Program-made: the position numbers and the translations under genes
Notes under the pieces: model-generated
Databases searched by the model: none
Seen by the model: only the letters and a program-made list of their open reading frames with translations
Told to the model about the DNA's origin: nothing
Part shown: positions 12,501-22,378 of the stretch, in pieces
How positions within the stretch are numbered: the stretch's first letter is position 1
Layout: every line of letters starts with the position of its first letter
Assembly (NCBI GenBank): GCA_032622095.1
Contig: CP136061.1
Location: forward strand, 129,282,754-129,346,753
Reading direction: 5' to 3'
DNA from: Siphonodentalium dalli
Lineage: Eukaryota; Mollusca; Scaphopoda; Gadilida; Siphonodentaliidae
DNA length: 64,000 bases

Positions 12501-15161
12501 TTGAATTTCTCCAGTTGATGTTGATGTTCACCCATTAGTCACCTTGATTATGCATTTTATGTTCTGCAAATTGCAGAGAAGAGAAAAAATAACTAAAAAC
12601 ACTGTTAATTCGAGAATATAGATACCAGAAGTATCTTCTGCAAATTAGGGGATATAGAAACTTCCCAGAATGAAAAATACAACTAAAAATAATGTTAATT
12701 TGAGACTATAGATACTTTCCAAAAGATCTCATTCTGAAAATGACACACCCACTATATGCAGGCTTGTATTCATGACTCATGAGCAAGCACGTCAAGAAAC
12801 TGTAAATGTTCACACCAGATACTGAAACAAGAGGTACGCTGTCGACTGGCATTTGCCCCCAACCGTAGCAATTCGGATTAAGCATGGTCCAGAAACCCAA
12901 AAACAATCATCACTTCTAGAAATTCCGGAAACCCAAAAACAAGCGATCCGGAAATCCAAAAAGAAGCGAAAATTCAAATTTTCTAAGTTGAAAAAAAGGG
13001 CCATAACTCTGGCAAAAATCATCAGATCATACCCAAATTTGCACGTGACATGTATTTTCATATAACTGATCCACAAAAATACGGGATTTGCAATCGTACC
13101 ACCAAAGCTCACGCTATCATCTGGAAACCCAAAAAACAAGAGCAAAATTGAATTTTCTAAGTAAAAAAAGGGCCATAACTCTGGTGAAAATGGGTGGACG
13201 AAACCCGCGCTATGCATGTAGCTGTTCCCCCATGCTGCTCTATCACCATACCAAATATCAGCTAAATCTGCCCAGCGGTTGCTGAACAATAATGCAAAAT
13301 GTTTGTACGGACGGACAAAATTGAATTTTCTAAGTAAAAAAGGGCCATAACTCTGGTGAAAATGGGTGGACGAAACCCGCGCTATGCATGTAGCTGTTCC
13401 CCCATGCTGCTCTATCACCATACCAAATATCAGCTAAATCTGCCCAGCGGTTGCTGAACAATAATGCTAAATGTTTGTACGGACGGACGGACGTACGGAC
13501 GGAGACGTCGACTATATACCCGCCGACTTCAAGTCGGGGGAATAATAAGACAGTTTTATGTAAAAGCCACAAAATATGCTGCTGGACAATTGCAGAATGA
13601 GGTCTCCAGAGGGTGAATTTAGTGATGTTACCCCACATTTCTAAATTCAACCTCTGGGGACCTCATTCTGCTTTATAGCCTCATCATCTCGGGAAAGCAT
13701 ATTTATATTAAAATTTATTTTTTCTGTTTCTTTAGAAACATCTTTGGAAAGATACTGTTTCTTATTTAGTTTGTTTCTCTATATACCCAAATTGTCAGAT
13801 GACACAATGCAAAATGGAGTTGCCAAATTGGTGCACATCACCATCTTCACCATCTGGGAACTTAAATCTGTGTCTAGGTCTCCCATATAGCAGATGAGGC
13901 CATGCAGAATGAGGTCCCCAGAGGATGAATTTAATTATGCTAGTCTGCTGTGCAAGGTAGCATCACTAAATACACCCTCTGGGGACCTCATTCTGCAAAT
14001 GACCAGCACCATATTTTGAGGCCTGTTTTTGTACATACCAAATTAATTTTAAGATGAAGCAAAATAAAACAAACCTAAGATAATATGGCTCGGAGTAAAA
14101 CTTGAACTCATTTCCATCTATATAGATCTCTGTTTCCGTTATCTGTAAAGGCAGATGATAATAAATGGAGATATCAAGGACAATTTCATCACAACAACAA
14201 GGATATGCAGTATATTAGTCACAGTATCATCCTTGCATGGCAAAAATGGCAGCAGCTAAAATTTGGAAAGGATATCTCTGGTGCCGCTATTTTTGGACAA
14301 AATTCAGAAACATTTGGTGGCTCCCATATGGAGGTGACCCCCATGATCAGCATGAAATTTGGTAATGATCAGATGAGGGATGTGGTCTGTTGGGTGATGG
14401 AGAGTAAAATCCAAGATGGCTGCCGGTAGCCATGTTTTATTGCCAAATTACCCCAAAATGACTCTTTCCCATCTACATGTCAATGTTAACAACATGACAA
14501 ATTTCATGATGATCCAACCAAAGGTTCGACCGGTAGCCTGTGCTAAAGGAAATTGTTGATGGACGCACATGCACGGACGCCGGATACCAACCCATGGCAA
14601 AAAAAAATTGTTAATTTGATAACAAATACTTGGCAAAGAAGATGAGGCCTAAGCAGAATTAGGTCCCCAGATGGTAATTTAGTGATGCTAGCCTGCTGTG
14701 TGGGGTAGTGAAAACTAAATTCATCCTCTGGGGAATTCATTCTGCAAATTTCCAGCACCATATTTTTAGGCCTGAAAGTCCTTCTGCTGTCTGTATATAA
14801 GTAGTTCATGTATAAAACAAACTACCAGTAGCTTAACTCCCAGAACCAGGGATGTGGCCACAGGGGGGGGAGTGTCACCAACCTTAGGAGGGGGGTGTTG
14901 GATTCAAAATTTCCAACAGTTAGAAAGCTTGAGGTACAAGTGAATACACTTCCAACAGGGACCCTCACGTCCCGGTCCAGTAAATGAGTCAATGACACAA
15001 TTATGTAGGCCTAATTACTTTATTTGAATTGAGGCTTCATAATTATATGCCACTTTTAAAAATGCTGTATCTTTGCTTGTACTTACTTTAGCTAATGGTG
15101 CCTTTATTATGATTGATATTGTCTTATCATCCTGTTTAAGGCTGAACACGGGAGTCAGCAT
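475..15161 (-). CDS. SHQ1: SHQ1, H/ACA ribonucleoprotein assembly chaperone (5' seven exons; 3' end outside window)
   Basis: Minus-strand gene, start codon at 15161-15159, coding exons 15087-15161, 14075-14142, 11658-11722, 9818-9940, 8434-8585, 6560-6672 and 475-560. Every junction has AG acceptor and GT donor and the phases join without a break, giving 227 codons plus one base. Residues 1 to about 95 form the CS/HSP20-like domain (MLTPVFSL start, EFKFYSEPYYLR strand, then CIRVPKETPG and FEGLDMLTKLLA). An acidic linker with DDDDFDWHIEQ (about 121-131) leads to KYGFANQKSG and, at 194-201, FDADHYLAD, which opens the SHQ1-specific helical domain. In the known family SHQ1 holds dyskerin/NAP57 before H/ACA RNP assembly. 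The rest of the SHQ1 domain lies beyond position 1. Identification rests on recognised sequence similarity to vertebrate SHQ1 along the whole stretch; very likely correct. Confidence 0.93.
609..869. mobile_element. piggyBac-like MITE, family PB1 (copy 1)
   Basis: Starts near ttaCCCTTTCATGATGGG and ends AAAGGGTTAA, with internal palindromic blocks around CATATATAAG and GAATGCATTGGC. TTAA plus CCCTT termini match the piggyBac pattern. It lies in SHQ1 intron 6, 48 bp upstream (in gene sense) of exon 7. Confidence 0.7.
870..2700. other. SHQ1 intron 6, no recognised feature
   Basis: AT-rich intronic sequence. I see no coding segment and no clear repeat boundary beyond short low-complexity stretches. 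Confidence 0.5.
2711..2857. repeat. Dispersed repeat, inverted partner at 34104-34257
   Basis: About 147 bp matches the reverse complement of 34104-34257, including CTGTGGGGTCGCTCACCAGA with few substitutions. No coding potential or termini recognised. Confidence 0.65.
2920..3175 (-). repeat. TAGCTCA repeat family, minus-strand fragment
   Basis: Reverse-strand copy of a family whose plus form starts TAGCTCACCTGAGACGAAGT and continues with GGAGCTATAGTCATCACT, a CCGTCCGTC block and CATAACTCTATTCCTCC. A 16-base C run (3192-3207) follows the fragment. Confidence 0.7.
3402..4576. mobile_element. hAT-like non-autonomous transposon with 8-bp target duplication
   Basis: Left end CAGTGTTCGTGCTG and right end CAGCGCGAACACTG are inverted copies. 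The flanking 8-mers are cctacagc (3394-3401) and cctacatc (4577-4584), 7 of 8 identical, as expected for hAT insertion. Both subterminal regions carry repeated TTAGCCAAA motifs. The interior is AT-rich, has no ORF of note and holds a 28-base G run at 3672-3699. Confidence 0.75.
4576..5964. repeat. 698-bp tandem duplication containing minus-strand TAGCTCA elements
   Basis: The sequence beginning gcctacatctgtgatcaaaa at 4576 starts again at 5274 and both copies run almost identically to the CTCCACCGGAGACTT block. Each copy holds a G-rich segment and a reverse-strand TAGCTCA element (about 4740-5266 and 5440-5975). The near identity suggests a recent duplication. Confidence 0.85.
6297..6513. mobile_element. 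217-bp palindromic Tc1/mariner-type MITE, copy 1
   Basis: Begins TACAGTAATGCTCTAAATAA and ends with the inverse. The two halves are near-perfect reverse complements over more than 100 bases. TA at both ends fits Tc1/mariner target use. Three other copies lie at 9578, 34405 and 59210. It sits in SHQ1 intron 6, 47 bp from exon 6. Confidence 0.85.
6560..6672 (-). CDS. SHQ1: SHQ1 coding exon 6
   Basis: 113 bp, residues 162-198 plus two bases. Encodes ECHEIIDVHEPD, then SERRQQRLEQESKKFDADHY, corresponding to the DVIDIKDPD and ERRQKRLAAE...FDPDHYLAD stretch of the family. Acceptor aattccag, donor gtatgt in phase 2. Confidence 0.9.
7426..7518. repeat. GAGGTCCCC hairpin repeat, copy 1
   Basis: Palindrome: GCAGAATGAGGTCCCCAGAG at the left is mirrored by CTCTGGGGACCTCATTCTGC at the right around a short non-palindromic centre. 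First of about a dozen copies of 66-98 bp in the window. Confidence 0.8.
7602..8194. mobile_element. PIF/Harbinger-like element with TTA duplication and a nested MITE
   Basis: Starts GGCCAAACTT and ends AAGTTTGGCC, with matching subterminal CTGCTTTACGGAT / ATCCGTAAAGCAG. TTA flanks both sides (7599-7601, 8195-8197). A related repeat at 12525-12560 reads cacccattagtcacc without the insertion, acting as the empty site. A degraded PB2 MITE (TCAGATAATAAGTTCAACAA block) is nested at about 7660-7920. Confidence 0.8.
8323..8399. repeat. GAGGTCCCC hairpin repeat, copy 2
   Basis: Short copy, arms about 34 bp with almost no loop. It lies 35 bp from the donor edge of SHQ1 exon 5. Confidence 0.75.
8434..8585 (-). 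CDS. SHQ1: SHQ1 coding exon 5
   Basis: 152 bp, residues 111-161. Encodes the acidic PDDDDFDWHIEQ motif and PKYGFANQKSGILNKIQ, matching the DDEEFDWEIEQ and HYGFGNLRSG segments of vertebrate SHQ1. The acceptor after tcatcatag is preferred because the alternative ttttatag acceptor gives an early stop in the required phase. Donor gtgaac, phase 0. Confidence 0.9.
9047..9300. mobile_element. piggyBac-like MITE, family PB2, intact copy
   Basis: Begins TTAACCCTTTCTTTACTAGG and ends TTTAGTAAAGAAAGGGTTAA, a clean terminal inverted repeat with TTAA at both ends. Carries the internal inverted pair TTCAGATAGTTCAATAAACG / CGTTGAACTTATTGTCTGAA. It is the best reference copy of the family; others start at 11886, 44945, 45193 and 51582. 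Confidence 0.8.
9578..9794. mobile_element. 217-bp palindromic Tc1/mariner-type MITE, copy 2
   Basis: Same length and structure as the copy at 6297, with TACAGTAATGCCCTAAATAA at the left. It ends 23 bp from the splice donor of SHQ1 exon 4. Confidence 0.85.
9818..9940 (-). CDS. SHQ1: SHQ1 coding exon 4
   Basis: 123 bp, residues 70-110. Contains EFCIRVPKETPGENFEGLDM and the following LTKLLA, the best conserved segment of the CS domain. Acceptor attatttcag. The donor is the weak gtagca. A 217-bp palindromic MITE ends 23 bp beyond the donor side of the exon. Confidence 0.9.
10255..10670 (+). pseudogene. Dead LINE reverse-transcriptase tail
   Basis: Broken plus-strand frames read SSLVLSRLDYRIVILFW early and LPKDVINSSDLTSFKTNLRR near 10580-10650. 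The first resembles the SRLDY segment and the second the LWNxLP...FKxxLRxxLF tail found at the C terminus of many Jockey/CR1/L2-type LINE proteins. Frameshifts and stops separate them. Sits antisense in SHQ1 intron 3. Confidence 0.65.
10977..11227. mobile_element. piggyBac-like MITE, family PB1, intact copy
   Basis: TTAACCCTTCCATGACTGGA at the left, CCCATCATGGAAGGGTTAA at the right. Inside are two hairpins built from (T/C)TCCCATA(C)GGAGCCTCGC-type blocks and the spacer CCTAACAATATTTACATTGA. 251 bp; best reference for the family. Confidence 0.8.
11658..11722 (-). CDS. SHQ1: SHQ1 coding exon 3
   Basis: 65 bp, encodes RLTLPGNILENGNEMAKYEA followed by DKG across the next junction, matching the RLTLPG loop of SHQ1 CS domains. 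Acceptor ttccacag, donor gtaaga; enters in phase 2 and leaves in phase 1. Confidence 0.92.
11886..12130. mobile_element. piggyBac-like MITE, family PB2
   Basis: Diverged ends (gtaaCCCTTTGTGTACTAAA / AGTATAGACAGGTTTAA) and the GGAAATGTTCAGATAATAAC block. In SHQ1 intron 2. Confidence 0.7.
12372..12464. repeat. GAGGTCCCC hairpin repeat, copy 3
   Basis: Imperfect palindrome with arms GGTGAATTTAGTGACAAT and CCAAATTCACCCTCTGGG. Followed by the longer family flank (CTTAGGCCTAAACTGATATG and a CACCCATTAGTCACC segment that lacks the insertion seen at 7602). Confidence 0.75.
12870..13545. repeat. Diverged tandem repeat ending in a short CCGCCGACTT stem
   Basis: Two to three imperfect units contain GGGCCATAACTCTGGTGAAA, ATCAGCTAAATCTGCCCAGC and TTGTACGGACGGACGG. 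The block 13140-13300 recurs nearly exactly at 13320-13480, so the longest antisense frame here is a by-product. The 3' end carries CGCCGACTTCAAGTCGGGGG, a short stem. Confidence 0.7.
13592..13672. repeat. GAGGTCCCC hairpin repeat, copy 4
   Basis: GCAGAATGAGGTCTCCAGAG at the left, CTCTGGGGACCTCATTCTGC at the right. In SHQ1 intron 2. Confidence 0.8.
13903..13996. repeat. GAGGTCCCC hairpin repeat, copy 5
   Basis: Near-perfect palindromic arms of about 30 bp with a GCTAGTCTGCTGTGCAAGGT centre. It ends 79 bp from SHQ1 exon 2. Confidence 0.8.
14075..14142 (-). CDS. SHQ1: SHQ1 coding exon 2
   Basis: 68 bp, residues 26-47 plus two bases of Arg48. Encodes ITETEIYIDGNEFKFYSEPY, a central strand of the CS domain. 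Acceptor ctttacag, donor gtttgt (weak after position +2). Confidence 0.92.
14200..14600. repeat. Single diverged units of the CATCTTGGATTTT satellite family
   Basis: Carries AAATCCAAGATGGCTGCC and, downstream, GACATGTAGATGGG-type blocks in reverse orientation, the same units arrayed at 35490-36690. In SHQ1 intron 1. Confidence 0.55.
14653..14745. repeat. GAGGTCCCC hairpin repeat, copy 6
   Basis: Mutated copy (AATTAGGTCCCCAGATGG / CCTCTGGGGAATTCATTCTG). In SHQ1 intron 1. Confidence 0.75.
15087..15161 (-). CDS. SHQ1: SHQ1 coding exon 1
   Basis: Encodes residues 1-25, starting MLTPVFSLKQDDKTISI, the conserved SHQ1 N terminus. The donor is a consensus gtaagt at 15086-15081, phase 0. The next in-frame upstream ATG would add 17 residues without family similarity, so the MLTP start is chosen. 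Confidence 0.92.
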
Positions 15162-15850
15162 GGCTTCAGTCCAACCTTGGAAATATCTGGAAAGATATAT
15201 AAGTCTAATCATTTAGAAAGGCTTACTTGGTCAGTCTTAAAGTCATGGGCGGCGTTCATTGCAGAAATATTCATATTTGATCAAATCAACATCAACAGAA
15301 GGAATATTAAAAAATATATAGTTTTGTTCATACATTGTATGCCAAACATAATCAGCGCATAAATAGTATATTAATTGTCATCAAGACACACATTGGTGTA
15401 TGTAAACAAGAGCCTGCTCGTGTTACAGAAGTTGTGCTTCTGTTTACATAACACAGCGCAATTCTATTGGTTAATCACACACAAATTATATAAACGCTCT
15501 TTATTATTTCCATATAAGGAAAACAGTACAAATGACGCTCTTTATGTTTACCATATCCGGATCTAAACAAAAGCCAGGTAACGTTTTTTGCTTTTGTTTA
15601 CATAACAAAGGAAAACAAACTGAAAATAATATACTGTTTATGCCATATTTCTGATTGGTATAAGAACAAGGTCTGTCTACATTTTACTATTCTTTCTGTT
15701 TATGGCGGTTTTTAACGGAGGTGAATATTTTAACAGCATACCCACCACCAACGCTGCCCGTATCTTTAATTAAAATAATCTGGCGCAAAAGGTTGCAAAA
15801 CGTATTTTATCTGGAGACTATTCATTTATCTAATCTATAAATGCGAATGT
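15162..15850. other. SHQ1 5' flank, no supported promoter element
   Basis: AT-rich sequence upstream of the SHQ1 start. I see no TATA box or initiator I would defend, no ORF with recognisable content and no complete repeat. Confidence 0.4.
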
Positions 15851-17560
15851 GTGTCTCTGACTATATCTAATCTCTCTATCTCTATGTGTGTTCCTATAGC
15901 CTTCCACATTTATGCACCAATTGCGATGAAATTTGCACGGATATGTATTTTGACACTCCGGGTAACATGGTCTGGGTCCCGTCCCTGTCTGATGTCGCGT
16001 TTTGACATTATGACATCATATCCACATGGGCAAGTCAGTTTCAGCCGGATCGCACTGCAATTTGGTGCAGGTGTGTATTTCAGCCCTCTGGGTAACATGG
16101 ACTCAGCCCAATATCGCCTTCTGACATTATGACATATCAGCATGGGCAAAACGATTTCTCAGGAACTGCTGGCACGATCTTAGTGAAATCTAGTGTATTC
16201 CGGCTCTCCGGGTAATATGAGCTTGGCCCGGACTTTAATGTTTTCGTCCCTCTGGGTAACTCTCTGTGACTCTCTATGTATGTTCCTTATAGCCATCCAC
16301 ATTTCTGTATCAATTGCGATAAAATTTGGCAGGGATATGTATTTTGTCACTCCAAGTAACATGGTCTGGGTCCCATCTCTGTCTGATATCATGTTTTGAC
16401 ATTATATCAGCATATGCAAACTGTTTTCTCTGGAACTAATATAATGGCCGAATCGCATTGAAATTTGGTATTGGCATGTATTTTGGCTCTCCAGGTAAAA
16501 TGAGCTTGGCCCGGACACCACCCGACATCGCATTTTGATGTTATGACATCATATCCGCACGGGTAAAATGGTTGCTTGGGAATACACTTGGCGAATCACA
16601 CTGAAATTTGGTATGGTTCCTGTATTTCTGCCCTATGCATGGGTAACATGGACTGGGTCCTGGTTCCCTAACGTTGCTTTTTTGACATTCATATCTTCAC
16701 GAGGATCATGTTTCTCAGTGAAATTTGGTGTTTAGTTTTTAGTTTAAACATATTTATTTGTCTAATTTATGTAACATATTATATATGACACAAACATTGT
16801 ATATACAGACAATGGGATTTGGTGTGTTATCTGTATCTGTAGATATTTCAGTGTATGCCTTCCGGTTATAGATGTACTGGTCCAGGCCCTACAATGGCAG
16901 AGTAACTTTATAACCATGTGGTGGCTGCAGTAGCGTTCTTTAACGTGCACACACTGAGGTGTGTAAACACACCAGCCATTACCCAGATTGGACAACAACA
17001 TACATGTACATGGAAAATGTAATGGGGCCCCGGGAAGTTGGCATTTTGCATTCGGATCTTTATTCAGTGATCTCGAATGAGACTTTTCAGCCTGACAAAC
17101 CTGGTATCTGACAGAGTTCTGATTTTTGTCAGAATACCATGACCAGGTTGCGATTACCGGTCCGCTTGCACGAGGGACCAGTATGTCGCTACCTCCTTCC
17201 TGATGGTGATGTATTTCGGTATTTGGGTAACATAGGCTGGATCTCCACTATGCCCAACCTCTCCTTTATTTTCTACCTTATCCGACCAAAGTACCGGTAC
17301 CGTAACAAAAGCTCTTTAATATTCCCATGCAATGCCAGTATGTACATCCACTAAGTAGTGTTATAAAGGTACAATTTGGCTGTGCACATGACATGGATCC
17401 GGGCCAGCTCGTCGAAGGACCCACTCGGTCCAGAGACAGTTTTTGGGATGAGCTGGCCCGGATCCATGTCATGTGCACAGCCAAATTGTACCTTTATAAC
17501 ACTACTTAGTGGATGTACATACTTTTGTGGCCAAGTGGGCCCGGGAATTAAATTTGTGGA
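15850..17560. repeat. Diverged tandem family with GGGTAACATGG core
   Basis: Units of roughly 120-145 bp share CGGGTAACATGG(T/A)CTGGGTCC, TTTTGACATTATGACATCAT and AAATTTGGYAYRGRTATGTA-type segments, seen near 15958, 16090, 16210, 16350, 16490, 16630 and 17225. Frames in this block are interrupted and mutually overlapping, so I call no gene. Confidence 0.7.
17337..17523. repeat. Perfect palindrome, 74-bp arms, 39-bp spacer
   Basis: Bases 17337-17410 equal the reverse complement of 17450-17523 with no mismatch in my reading. The arms include TGCACATGACATGGATCCGG. Lies at the end of the GGGTAACATGG tandem family. Confidence 0.9.
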
Positions 17561-18690
17561 TATGAGTTTCTTAAGTTAAGATTACGATATATTTCAGGGT
17601 GTTGTCTATCAATTTTGACATTTTGATTATGTTAGGCTTGTTTGTTTACAAAGATATAATAGCCACTATAAGTCTATAATCACGTTAGTCGGTTTGAACG
17701 GGAAACCGGCGATTTCATGAATAAACAATATACTGTACTGTTTTCACATTCTGAATAAATTTCTAGGATTCTCTGTGAGTTCATCTCACTATACTGGGTT
17801 AATTTTGGGAGCTAGGAGAAGCCATTATTGTCCCCACTCATATCAAAACAATATAAGCGGGTTATTTACACAGTAACTAGTCAATGTCGGCTCATCACAG
17901 TTTGTCACACCTCACACTTCGATCAGTGAGTGAGATGACTTCAGAATGTGTGACAGAACTTGTGGTGTGTACCGTGTGAACTTGTATACTGAATCAACTG
18001 ATACAGATCAAGGAGCCAGCGCTGGCAAGAGATTATACAGGGCTGGAAATTGGGCTTGGTCTGTGACATCAAGTAAAGGTACAGTAATTTAAAGCCATAA
18101 GAGATCACTGCAACGAGGTTTTGGGTTATTTAGTCATAATATCCCCAGTGTAGAAAGATGCTACGACATGTGACATATTTGTATAAAATGGTATATATAA
18201 TGTATATCATTACCAATAAATAATCTAATCTAATGTTCTATGTGTAAACCCAGGTAAGAATTTGTATCCACTGTATTTCATAGTTTCATTTTGTACATTC
18301 ATATATTTTTTGTCCGTTTTCCATTCTATTCCATGGCTCGTCCACATTGCAGAAGAACTTATCACAGGTGGTTTCCTGAAGAAATGCTCTGCATTATATA
18401 CCTGAAGACGAATTGGTCAAGAGGCCCGAGCGCTGGCCAACTAACTCAAGAAGTCGTCAAACCTACATGTTATTTTTAGTGGTATATAAATGTTTGTATG
18501 TTGTTCCTTGTTTTTATCCTTTGTTTTTAGCCAAATAAATTATCATAAAAATGTTCATCTACCTCCCGACAACCCTTTGGCCAACAGAGAGAGAAATCCC
18601 TTAAGTGGACTGAGCCAGCCTGGGGCGAGCTGGCCTACTAGGTCGATTGGACCATAGTTTCAACAAAAACATGAAATAGTGGAATTAATA
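17560..18690. other. Intergenic sequence, possible retroposon 3' ends
   Basis: Two AATAAA hexamers (near 18217 and 18533) end stretches that look transcribed-like, the second after AGAGGCCCGAGCGCTGGCC. I recognise no protein and cannot assign a family. Confidence 0.35.
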
Positions 18691-18694
18691 CGGT

Positions 18695-20155
18695 CAAATT
18701 CTACTATCATTGTTAAGGACCATGCAATTGTTGTCTCACAATTTTCCCCAAATTTAATGAAGTCCAAAATAAAGGTTTATGTTCACTTGTATTAGTATTA
18801 CAGTAACCAAACCCATGGATGCAACATTTTAAGAGTATAATTCATGGTAGATTATGTTAGAAATTCAAAATGTAAAATTTGTAGAAGTTTTTAAAATCTA
18901 TTTTTTCAAACCCAAATTCAACAAACACAAAGATCATATCTAAGAAAAAGATACGGATATGTGTACTGAACACTGTGAAGAATGATGAACAATAAAGATA
19001 TACTCACATTTCTTCAGTTTTATTAAGAGTTTTGGCTTGGAAGCAGTTGTTAATTACAAATGGTAGATTTCATTGCTCAGAAAAGCTATTTGGGAACTGA
19101 ATTTGATGGGTCAAATCAATGTTCACTCAAGCCAGCTGGGATTATGAAAATTTATAACTGATGGCCATTTCAGTCCAAAATTTTTACCAAAAGAAGGAAA
19201 ATATGCAAATATTGGTCCAAAAACAATAAATTCCCCCCAATAAATTGTTTGAAAATCAAACTACAAGAACATTTTCAACCTATTGTTGTTGTGAAATTTC
19301 CAACTAATGTTGTGTCAGGTATGAAATTTCCAACTGTTAAAAATTTTGACCAAAGTTGGGGGGGGGGTGAGACAACCCCCATAACCCACCCCCATGTCAC
19401 CACGTCTCAGCACACAGAGGGGGGGCGAAAGTTGGGTGAGCAGTGACGGATTCACATTTGTACACGCCCAGATAATAATACATCTGAAGGTCCCTGAGTT
19501 AGCCAATTAAGGTCCCAGTCAGCCAAAAGGTCGATCCCAGTTAGCCAAGGTCCCAGTTAGCCAGACTTGAGGTCCCAGTTAGCCAAGGTCCCAGTTAGCC
19601 AAGGTCCCAGTTAGCTGGATACCACCCCCCCCCCCAGATTGGGGATTACACAGTTCTTTTGTCCAAGTGATTCACAACACACCACTGTCCACAGATATTA
19701 ACACTTAACTGTCACCTCACTACAAGCGATGTCAGACACTTAAGTTACTCAATTATTTGTAAACAATTGGTTCTTAGTAAATTTTTCAAAGAATGCATGC
19801 TTGATAAATATGAATATTATTTTATTGTTCATCATTCTTTGAATGTTGAACACAGTACAGTGTTCAGTACACATTGCCATATTTTTTTCTTTGATATGGA
19901 CTTTGTGTTTATTGATTTTGGGTTCATAAAAAATAGAATTTAAAAACCTCTATAAATTTCACATTTAGTATTTCTAACATACACAATGAATTATACTCTT
20001 AAAAATAAAATGTTACATTCATGGGTTTGGTTACTCAACTTACTGTGAATGATTTACAACAACAAAAGTAAACATAAACCTTTATTTTGACTCCATCAAA
20101 TTTGGGGAAAACTGGGTTAACAAAGTCCTTAAATATAACTATAATGGTTGAATTC
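18695..20155. mobile_element. DNA element with about 320-bp terminal inverted repeats
   Basis: The left arm (about 18700-19010) matches the reverse complement of the right arm (about 19800-20150), with shared blocks such as CAAACCCATGRATG, AGTATAATTCATKGT and CACAAAG. The interior (19010-19800) has no transposase. It carries a G/C-run segment at 19360-19430 and a minisatellite at 19486-19620. Superfamily not assigned. Confidence 0.75.
19486..19620. repeat. Minisatellite AAGGTCCCAGTTAGCC
   Basis: About six to seven imperfect head-to-tail copies of a 16-mer with insertions between some units, inside the long-TIR element. Confidence 0.85.
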
Positions 20156-20159
20156 AGGA

Positions 20160-21140
20160 ATTATCAGGATGATTTATCTCACTCTGACTATCGACTCTCT
20201 ACCTGTCTACAGCTGATCTATGCAGTCACTCAGGCAGTGCCACAGATAAAAAATGAACGATTTTAAAATTAAAAAGCCGAAAAATTAAGTTTGCCGCTGG
20301 AACATAATATCTATTCCAGTCTGCTATTTACTCTGGTGATTTTGGAACCTGTTAAAACAGTTTGCATTAGCAATCAGCAAAATTTACATTAGTAATCAAC
20401 AAATCTTCGAACCTGCACTGGGCCGAACAAAACAAACAACACGTGTTTAGAAGAAATGATTATCTTCCCTTGGGCGTTCCCGAGCGCATTTTTTTAAACT
20501 CCATGAAGCTAAACATAGCATTCTCAAACATAATTGGTTAAAAATGTAGAACGATATATGATCTGACCTAGAATTGACCAATGAACTACAGCCAATTTGA
20601 GACATAAACCTCACACCACTGTTTATAAACATAGATCCGAATACGTGTTGTGGACCAGACAAGATCTGAAAAACGTTGTGCCAGAGATGAGTTCTTGATG
20701 GGCGAATATATTCAGATCAACTTCGCAAATGTTCTAATTACTAAATAGAAAATAAAGAAAGGTATGTTGCTCCGTCCTAATTTACTATTTAGACTGTCAA
20801 TTATACATTTGAAGGAGGTTTCCCTGTTTACAATTCGCCACACTCAAATTTTCAAAATGTGATGGTCAAATTCGTCTATTTCGTGACATACATAATCATG
20901 ATAATGATAAACAGATAAATTTGTACACAGCCACAGGAGCTTTGCACTTGATCAATATCTGCACAAATTAATTAATTAATAATTATTTGGCCAAGTCACC
21001 AGGGATGGCATCCAGGTTCAAGTGACTGTTTATAAATTATAGTGACATGCAACTTATCAAAATAGAAAGCCATTTAATATATGCATAATATTAATATCAT
21101 GGTACCGGTACCCTATAATCATATGTTAATTGTTATTTCT
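20160..21140. other. Intergenic, nothing recognised
   Basis: AT-rich sequence without supported coding, repeat boundary or RNA feature. Confidence 0.4.
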
Positions 21141-21144
21141 TTTT

Positions 21145-21700
21145 AGCTCACCCGAGACGAAGTCTCTTGTGGAGCTATAGTCATCACTCCTTGTCCGACC
21201 GTCAAGAATCATCTTCTACCGAACCGAAAGACCAAATGGGTTCATATTTGGTGTGGATGTTCCCTAGGGTGACTCGCATTCAGATTTGTTCAAATGATGT
21301 CACCAGGTCCATTAGTTACGAAACCAGGGTCATAACTCTATTCCTCCATAGTAATTCTTAGAACAACTTCTTGTCAAGAACCATTAGGCCGATTTAGCTA
21401 ATATTTGGTATGGAGGGTCCTTGGGTGACTGCATGGTGTTCAGATTTGTTCAAATGAGGTCACCCGGTCAATTAGTTGCGAAACCATGGCCATAACTATT
21501 CCTCCATAGTAATTCTTAGAATGACTTCTTGTCAAGAACTATTGGGCCGATTCAGCTACTATTTGGTATGGAGGGTCCTTGGTGACTGGTGTTCAGATTT
21601 TTTCAAATGGGGTCACTGCGTCAAATAGGGCCGGGCCAGGGACATAACTCTTAAAAAAAATATTTTTAAATTGAAATCCTTGCTCAATTAAAAAAAAAAG
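21145..21700 (+). repeat. TAGCTCA repeat family, plus-strand copy
   Basis: Begins TTTTTAGCTCACCCGAGACG and continues with GGAGCTATAGTCATCACT, then three imperfect internal units with TTGGTATGGAGGGTCCTTGG and CAAATGAGGTCAC. Lacks most of the CCGTCCGTC block present at 31030. Confidence 0.8.
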
Positions 21701-22378
21701 TCCCCCCCCGCACCTACACCCCGCCGCCCCTGCACCCACTGTCCAGAAAAAAATAAAATAGAAAAACAAACACCATTGTAACATCCGCAGAGTTAGGAAA
21801 ATCTTGAATGATAGCATGGAAACTGTCCCTTTCCATCACCCTCCACCCCCTCATGACCCAGACCACCACCCTGCCACCAACTAACATCACCCCACCCATC
21901 TCACCTCTTCCACCAGCAGATTCAGCCAGTGGTATTAATTAGCTCTAGACAGAGAGAGTTAATAACACAGTCATACTAGTAATGCGATGTTATCTGGCAG
22001 ACAGTTGTGAACAGTAAACAACTGTCAACTGAAATGGGCATTACATTGATTGAGGTGATTAGAGATGGTGCAAAATCTACAAGATTTATATATATTCTTA
22101 AGTATATACTTGAGAAAATATTGAAAAATGAAATTTCCTAATCTTGAGCAAAAATGGAAATTCGGGCAGATTGAATCATCAATATTAAAATTTAAAATGA
22201 CTTAACCTGCGTTACATATTCGATGAGTCAAATATATAAAGAATGATTTTAAACAATGTTTCTGTTTATATACGAGGCCGACTTCGCGCGGGCCGTCTTC
22301 AGGTGTTATCAAATAAAATATTTATCTATCTATCTCACCCACCCACGTTGACATGTTGGGTGGCTGGGCCAAATAATT

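Noticed and set aside
12810-13421. Minus-strand open frame of 203 codons
   Set aside because: It crosses a duplicated repeat block (same peptide repeated) and shows no domain; a by-product of the CATAACTCTGG tandem repeat.
15851-16399. Several overlapping frames of 68-93 codons on both strands
   Set aside because: They repeat the same peptides in different frames because they lie in the GGGTAACATGG tandem family.
19486-19620. Regularly repeated 16-mers that could suggest a CRISPR array
   Set aside because: Units are nearly head-to-tail without unique spacers, in a eukaryotic intergenic transposon.
22321-22340. Short TATC run as a LINE tail
   Set aside because: Too short and without recognisable upstream coding sequence.
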